Source: an uncultured Pseudodesulfovibrio sp. (GTDB lineage: Bacteria; Desulfobacterota; Desulfovibrionia; Desulfovibrionales; Desulfovibrionaceae). From it: a stretch of DNA of 64,000 bases. This document shows, piece by piece, positions 61,261 to 64,000 of this stretch (positions within the stretch are counted from its first letter, which is position 1; every line of letters starts with the position of its first letter). The position numbers and the translations under genes are program-made. The notes under the pieces are model-generated. The model ran no database searches, was not told the origin of the DNA, and saw nothing but the letters and a program-made list of their open reading frames with translations. The stretch is from the NCBI RefSeq assembly GCF_963662885.1, contig NZ_OY760055.1:630001-694000 (forward strand). Reading direction: 5' to 3'.

Positions 61261-62184
61261 ATGTTGAAAGTCGGAGTTGTCGGTCTGGGCCGGATGGGCG
61301 GTGTCCATCTGCGCAATTACACCGAAATGCCCGATGTGGAAGTGGTCGGCGTCGTCGATGTGAACGCCAAGGCGCGCGAAGACGTCACCGCCCGTTTCGG
61401 GGTGCCGACCTTCGCCACCCTGGATGAACTGCTCGCCCAGAAGCCGGACGCCGTGTCCGTCTGCGTACCCACCTTCCTGCATCACGAGGCGGGAATGCGT
61501 CTTCTGGAAAATGGTGTTTCGACGCTCATCGAAAAGCCTCTGGCAGCCACCGCCGCCGAGGGCGCGGAACTTGTGGCCAAGGCCAAGGAAACGGGCGCCG
61601 TGCTCATGGTCGGCCATTCGGAGCGCTTCAACCCGGCCATCGAACGGGTCAAGTCCCTGCTCGAGGACGACGTCATCTCCGTCCAGATCGAGCGCGTCAG
61701 CCCCTACCCGGTGCGTATTCAGGACGTGGGCGTGATCAAGGACCTCGGGTCCCACGACATTGACCTGATCCGCTACCTCACCGGCTCGGATTTCAAGAAA
61801 GTGAACGTGGTCGCCTCGGCCACCTTCGGCGAGCACGAGGATTCCGCCGTGATCACCGCCGAGATGGAAAACGGCGTCCTGGTCCAGATCGCCACCAACT
61901 GGGTGAGCCCGTTCAGGGGCCGCCGACTCAACGTGGCCTGCAAGTCCCGCTATGTGGCCGCCGACCTGATCGCTCAGAGCGTCATGGAATATTCGCCTTT
62001 CTCCGAGGTCGAAAAGACCTACTCCGTACGCGAATGGCCCGTGGTCGCCCGCGAGCCCATCAAGTCCGAACTGACCGCCTTCCTCGATGCCCTGCGCAAC
62101 GACACTCCGGCTCCCATCACCGGCGAAGACGGCCTCGAAGTCCTCAAGACCTTCGAACGCCTCTTCGACAACCTGAACAGCTAG
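61261..62184 (+). CDS. Gfo/Idh/MocA-family sugar oxidoreductase
   Basis: 307 residues. NAD-binding GLGRMGGVHLRNY at the N-terminus, EKPLA with the conserved Lys (residue about 92) and a C-terminal beta-sheet domain with DLGSHDIDLIRYLTG that supplies the catalytic His. It oxidises or reduces a sugar ring position. Because it stands beside lpxB, a UDP-GlcNAc 3-dehydrogenase (GnnA) role in making 3-amino lipid A is an attractive guess, but the GnnB transaminase is not here. ATG weakly preceded by GAGGA. A terminator follows. Confidence 0.85.
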   Translation: MLKVGVVGLGRMGGVHLRNYTEMPDVEVVGVVDVNAKAREDVTARFGVPTFATLDELLAQKPDAVSVCVPTFLHHEAGMRLLENGVSTLIEKPLAATAAEGAELVAKAKETGAVLMVGHSERFNPAIERVKSLLEDDVISVQIERVSPYPVRIQDVGVIKDLGSHDIDLIRYLTGSDFKKVNVVASATFGEHEDSAVITAEMENGVLVQIATNWVSPFRGRRLNVACKSRYVAADLIAQSVMEYSPFSEVEKTYSVREWPVVAREPIKSELTAFLDALRNDTPAPITGEDGLEVLKTFERLFDNLNS

Positions 62185-62202
62185 GCGTCGCACCATACTG
62201 AT

Positions 62203-62240
62203 AAAAAAGGGTCGCCCCATTCGGAGCGGCCCTTTTTTTT
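62203..62240 (+). terminator. Terminator after the Gfo/Idh/MocA gene
   Basis: AGGGTCGC and GCGGCCCT (one mismatch as G-T) with eight T residues. Confidence 0.75.
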
Positions 62241-62257
62241 GCCTCCGGCGGCCGGGA

Positions 62258-62302
62258 GAAGGGGAAGGAAAACCCTTTGAAAAGGGCTTTTCCTTCCCCT
62301 TC
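62258..62302. repeat. Perfect 15-bp-arm hairpin repeat
   Basis: GAAGGGGAAGGAAAA (62258-62272) and TTTTCCTTCCCCTTC (62288-62302) are exact complements, with an inner CCCTTT/AAAGGG stem. Purine-rich on one strand, pyrimidine-rich on the other. The preceding terminator is a separate element, so this is extra structure in a gene-free 280-base gap. Confidence 0.6.
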
Positions 62303-62360
62303 CCCCAATCCCCATCCTTTCCTAAACTTTTTCTATCCGCTTCGCGGTGCAGGCGCATGA

Positions 62361-62395
62361 AAAAGGCCTCTGACTCAGATAAGAGTTAGAGGCCT
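62361..62395 (-). terminator. Terminator after the BON lipoprotein gene
   Basis: On the minus strand AGGCCTCTAACT pairs with AGTCAGAGGCCT (G-T pair included), followed by five T residues; it lies about 70 bases past the stop. Confidence 0.65.
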
Positions 62396-62465
62396 GTACT
62401 TCTTCTGGAGCGATTTTGGTGCAGCCGAAAAAAAATGTGCAGATGGTCCGCTATCGGAAGCCGCT

Positions 62466-63125
62466 CTACTTCGCCGCAACCGACCCCGGAGTCACAGGGG
62501 TGTCCTTGGGGGCCTCCACCGAGATGTAGTCGATTACATCGGCCAGCCCGTTGACCTCTTCGGCTATGGCCAGGGCAGCCGTCTTCTGGCTGTAGTCCCG
62601 GGTCCGTCCGATGAGGATGGCGTGAGTGCGGATGACTTCAACGCGGAGATCCGTGCCTTCCAGGCGTTTGGTGTTGCCGAATCGTTTGGTCAGCTGGTTG
62701 AAAAGGATCTCGTCCCTGGCTGCGTCGCTTGCGGCCTGTTTGGCCGGAGAGAACGGGTAGAATTTGCAGGTGATGGTCTGGATGCCCTCAACCGTGGCGG
62801 CCGTGCGCACGGCGTAGTCCGCCTGGTTGCGGCTCTTGACCCGGCCCACCAGATACGCCTTGCCTTCGATGACGTGGGCCGAAAGATGGAGATCGTTGAG
62901 TATGAGGCGTTCGCGCAGCCTGCGTTCCATCTGCTTGTCGCGGACAACGTCCAGACAGCCGCCTTCCACGTTGTTGCGCGGCAGGTATTTGTCGGCGGTC
63001 ACCATGGCGTCGTAGCCGGTCATGGCGCCGCCGGCCACCTGAACGGCGGGATACAGCGCGCATCCGGCAAGGAGCGCGGAAAGGAGGACGGCCAGAGCCG
63101 CCTTGCTCGCAAATTCGGACATCAT
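62466..63125 (-). CDS. BON-domain lipoprotein (OsmY/DolP-like)
   Basis: 219 residues. Lipoprotein signal with lipobox LLAGC (Cys22). Two BON domains: about 75-140 (RRLRERLILNDLHLSAHVIEGKAYLVGRVKS) and about 150-205 (RVEVIRTHAILIGRTRDYSQKTAALAIAEEVNGL), with the usual G-x-V-x-L-x-G pattern. Dual-BON lipoproteins such as DolP hold up outer-membrane integrity and bind anionic lipid. ATG start, one transcription unit ending at the hairpin near 62380. Confidence 0.88.
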   Translation of the reverse strand: MMSEFASKAALAVLLSALLAGCALYPAVQVAGGAMTGYDAMVTADKYLPRNNVEGGCLDVVRDKQMERRLRERLILNDLHLSAHVIEGKAYLVGRVKSRNQADYAVRTAATVEGIQTITCKFYPFSPAKQAASDAARDEILFNQLTKRFGNTKRLEGTDLRVEVIRTHAILIGRTRDYSQKTAALAIAEEVNGLADVIDYISVEAPKDTPVTPGSVAAK

Positions 63126-63178
63126 TGACCCAGAAGTATAGTCTAAGGTCTAGAGATTGTCTAACACTATCGGTCGCA

Positions 63179-64000
63179 TCAATCCTTGATGGCCAGGACG
63201 TGGACCAGTCCGGCGATGGACTGCCGGTCCACGACATGGAAGTCGGGCAGTCGTTTGCTGATGTCGTTCCAGTAATTTTCCCGGATGATCAGGACGGCCT
63301 TTTCCTGGGTCTCCATCTCATGGATGAGCATGTCGTAGTTGTCGTACTCCGCATAATCGTGCCCGGCATAGTAGGTGTAGATGCCGGAATAGACGCGGGC
63401 TGCATAAGGGGTGTAGCCGCGTTCGATGTAGTCCTTGAGGATGAGCGCCTGCCGTTTGGGGCTCATGGCGTCGTCCAGGGACGGGGCCGCCAGCATGCCC
63501 ACCGGGTAGATCCACAGGATCATGGCCAGGGCGCAGGTCAAAAGCGCGGAGCGGAATCCTTTGGCGCGCATCGAGTAGATGGCCGCGCCGCCAAGGATGA
63601 GCACGGTCGCGCACAGGCCCATGCCCCGGATGGGTACCGGCACCGGGATGAGGTCGCCCGCCAGGAGTAGGACCGCGCCGATGACGGCCCACAGGCCGCC
63701 CACCAATGTCCACAGCCTGTTGGCGCGGGCTTCGCTCATGGTCCGCAGGTCGTCGGCGATGAGCAGGGCCAAGGGCGGGAACATGGGCAGGACGTAGATG
63801 AAGACCTTGCCGGACAGGGACGAGAGAAACAGGAAGGTGGCCACGAACATGATCCAGAGCAGGCTCTTGGGTCCGGCGTGACGGCGTCCGCCCCACAGGG
63901 TTCCCCAGAACGGCAGGGAGAACAGCCGTTTCACCGGGGCGGTGAACAAAGCCAGGGTCCAGGGCATCCAGGCCAGGGGGAAGGCAACGCAATACCACCA
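63179..64000 (-). CDS. GT39/ArnT-like membrane glycosyltransferase, C-terminal part (5' cut by window)
   Basis: 273 residues are visible; the frame stays open to the window edge. Five or six membrane spans in GPKSLLWIMFVATFLFLSSLSGKVFIYVLPMFPPLALLIA and further segments, then a soluble C-terminal part. The string SLSGKVFIYVLPMFPPLALL matches the end of the catalytic core of family 39/ArnT-type glycosyltransferases, which use undecaprenyl-phosphate sugars in the periplasm. In such enzymes the acceptor-binding loops lie upstream, outside the window. Downstream neighbour of the BON lipoprotein gene (53-base gap). Confidence 0.7.
   Translation of the reverse strand, partial: WWYCVAFPLAWMPWTLALFTAPVKRLFSLPFWGTLWGGRRHAGPKSLLWIMFVATFLFLSSLSGKVFIYVLPMFPPLALLIADDLRTMSEARANRLWTLVGGLWAVIGAVLLLAGDLIPVPVPIRGMGLCATVLILGGAAIYSMRAKGFRSALLTCALAMILWIYPVGMLAAPSLDDAMSPKRQALILKDYIERGYTPYAARVYSGIYTYYAGHDYAEYDNYDMLIHEMETQEKAVLIIRENYWNDISKRLPDFHVVDRQSIAGLVHVLAIKD

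Noticed and set aside
1..64000. tRNA, rRNA, CRISPR array or prophage genes
   Set aside because: No cloverleaf T-arm signature in a noncoding gap, no regularly spaced repeats, and no phage structural or integrase genes were seen.

Overview
The window is a GC-rich chromosomal segment of an anaerobic deltaproteobacterium, most likely a sulfate reducer of the Desulfovibrionaceae (Desulfovibrio/Pseudodesulfovibrio type). The case rests on a periplasmic [NiFe] hydrogenase with Tat leader, an oxygen-independent class III ribonucleotide reductase, a TrpB2-type tryptophan synthase beta chain, LUD-domain and lactate-type hydroxy-acid oxidation genes, and Gram-negative envelope genes (lpxB, gmhA, opgG). 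I could not run a taxonomic search, so the genus is inference. No tRNA, rRNA, CRISPR array or prophage was recognised. Both ends cut a gene: an acyltransferase at the left and a GT39-type membrane glycosyltransferase at the right.

Left part (1-11 kb): envelope genes (acyltransferase, thioredoxin-fold lipoprotein, opgG), then an AT-rich accessory island at 3.7-4.9 kb. The island is a roughly 1 kb insertion element with matching 19-bp inverted ends, a DUF805 cargo gene, an internally deleted transposase, and next to it a decayed copy of the 3' end of the neighbouring LOG gene. Then come a minus-strand run (LOG, threonine aldolase, GDSL hydrolase, PNPOx-like), a glycosyltransferase pair of the arsenosugar-associated families, and nhaA.

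Centre-left (11-23 kb): the conserved rpmH-rnpA-yidD-yidC-khpB-mnmE cluster on the minus strand, a LUD-domain protein, a UPF0280 protein, and a signalling group (GNAT, cyclic-nucleotide-binding regulator, PAS-GGDEF diguanylate cyclase, thiamine-binding-type protein).

Centre (22-36 kb): hydrogenase subunits hynB-hynA behind an elaborate upstream region, a frameshifted SMR transporter, the hydrogenase maturation pair (hypC plus endopeptidase) on the opposite strand, a methyltransferase with an embedded beta-sandwich, a TPP enzyme, isocitrate dehydrogenase, a sirtuin-GNAT pair, and trpB2 with a candidate attenuator.

Right part (36-64 kb): rhomboid protease, a zinc/manganese-type ABC ATPase and permease, several small unknown proteins, purU, gmhA, a sulfotransferase-like gene, nrdG-nrdD, a MscS channel, a phosphoesterase and an APC permease. 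These are followed by a self-contained GntR/hydroxy-acid dehydrogenase/TSUP transporter operon with a textbook LldR-like operator, then lpxB divergent from a Gfo/Idh/MocA oxidoreductase, and a BON lipoprotein.

Most of the window is ordinary housekeeping sequence. The points most worth a second look are the cargo-carrying insertion element and LOG duplication, the hydroxy-acid operon with its four-cysteine N-terminus, the trpB2 leader, the rnpA gene with no standard start codon, the frameshifted SMR gene, and the control region of the hydrogenase.
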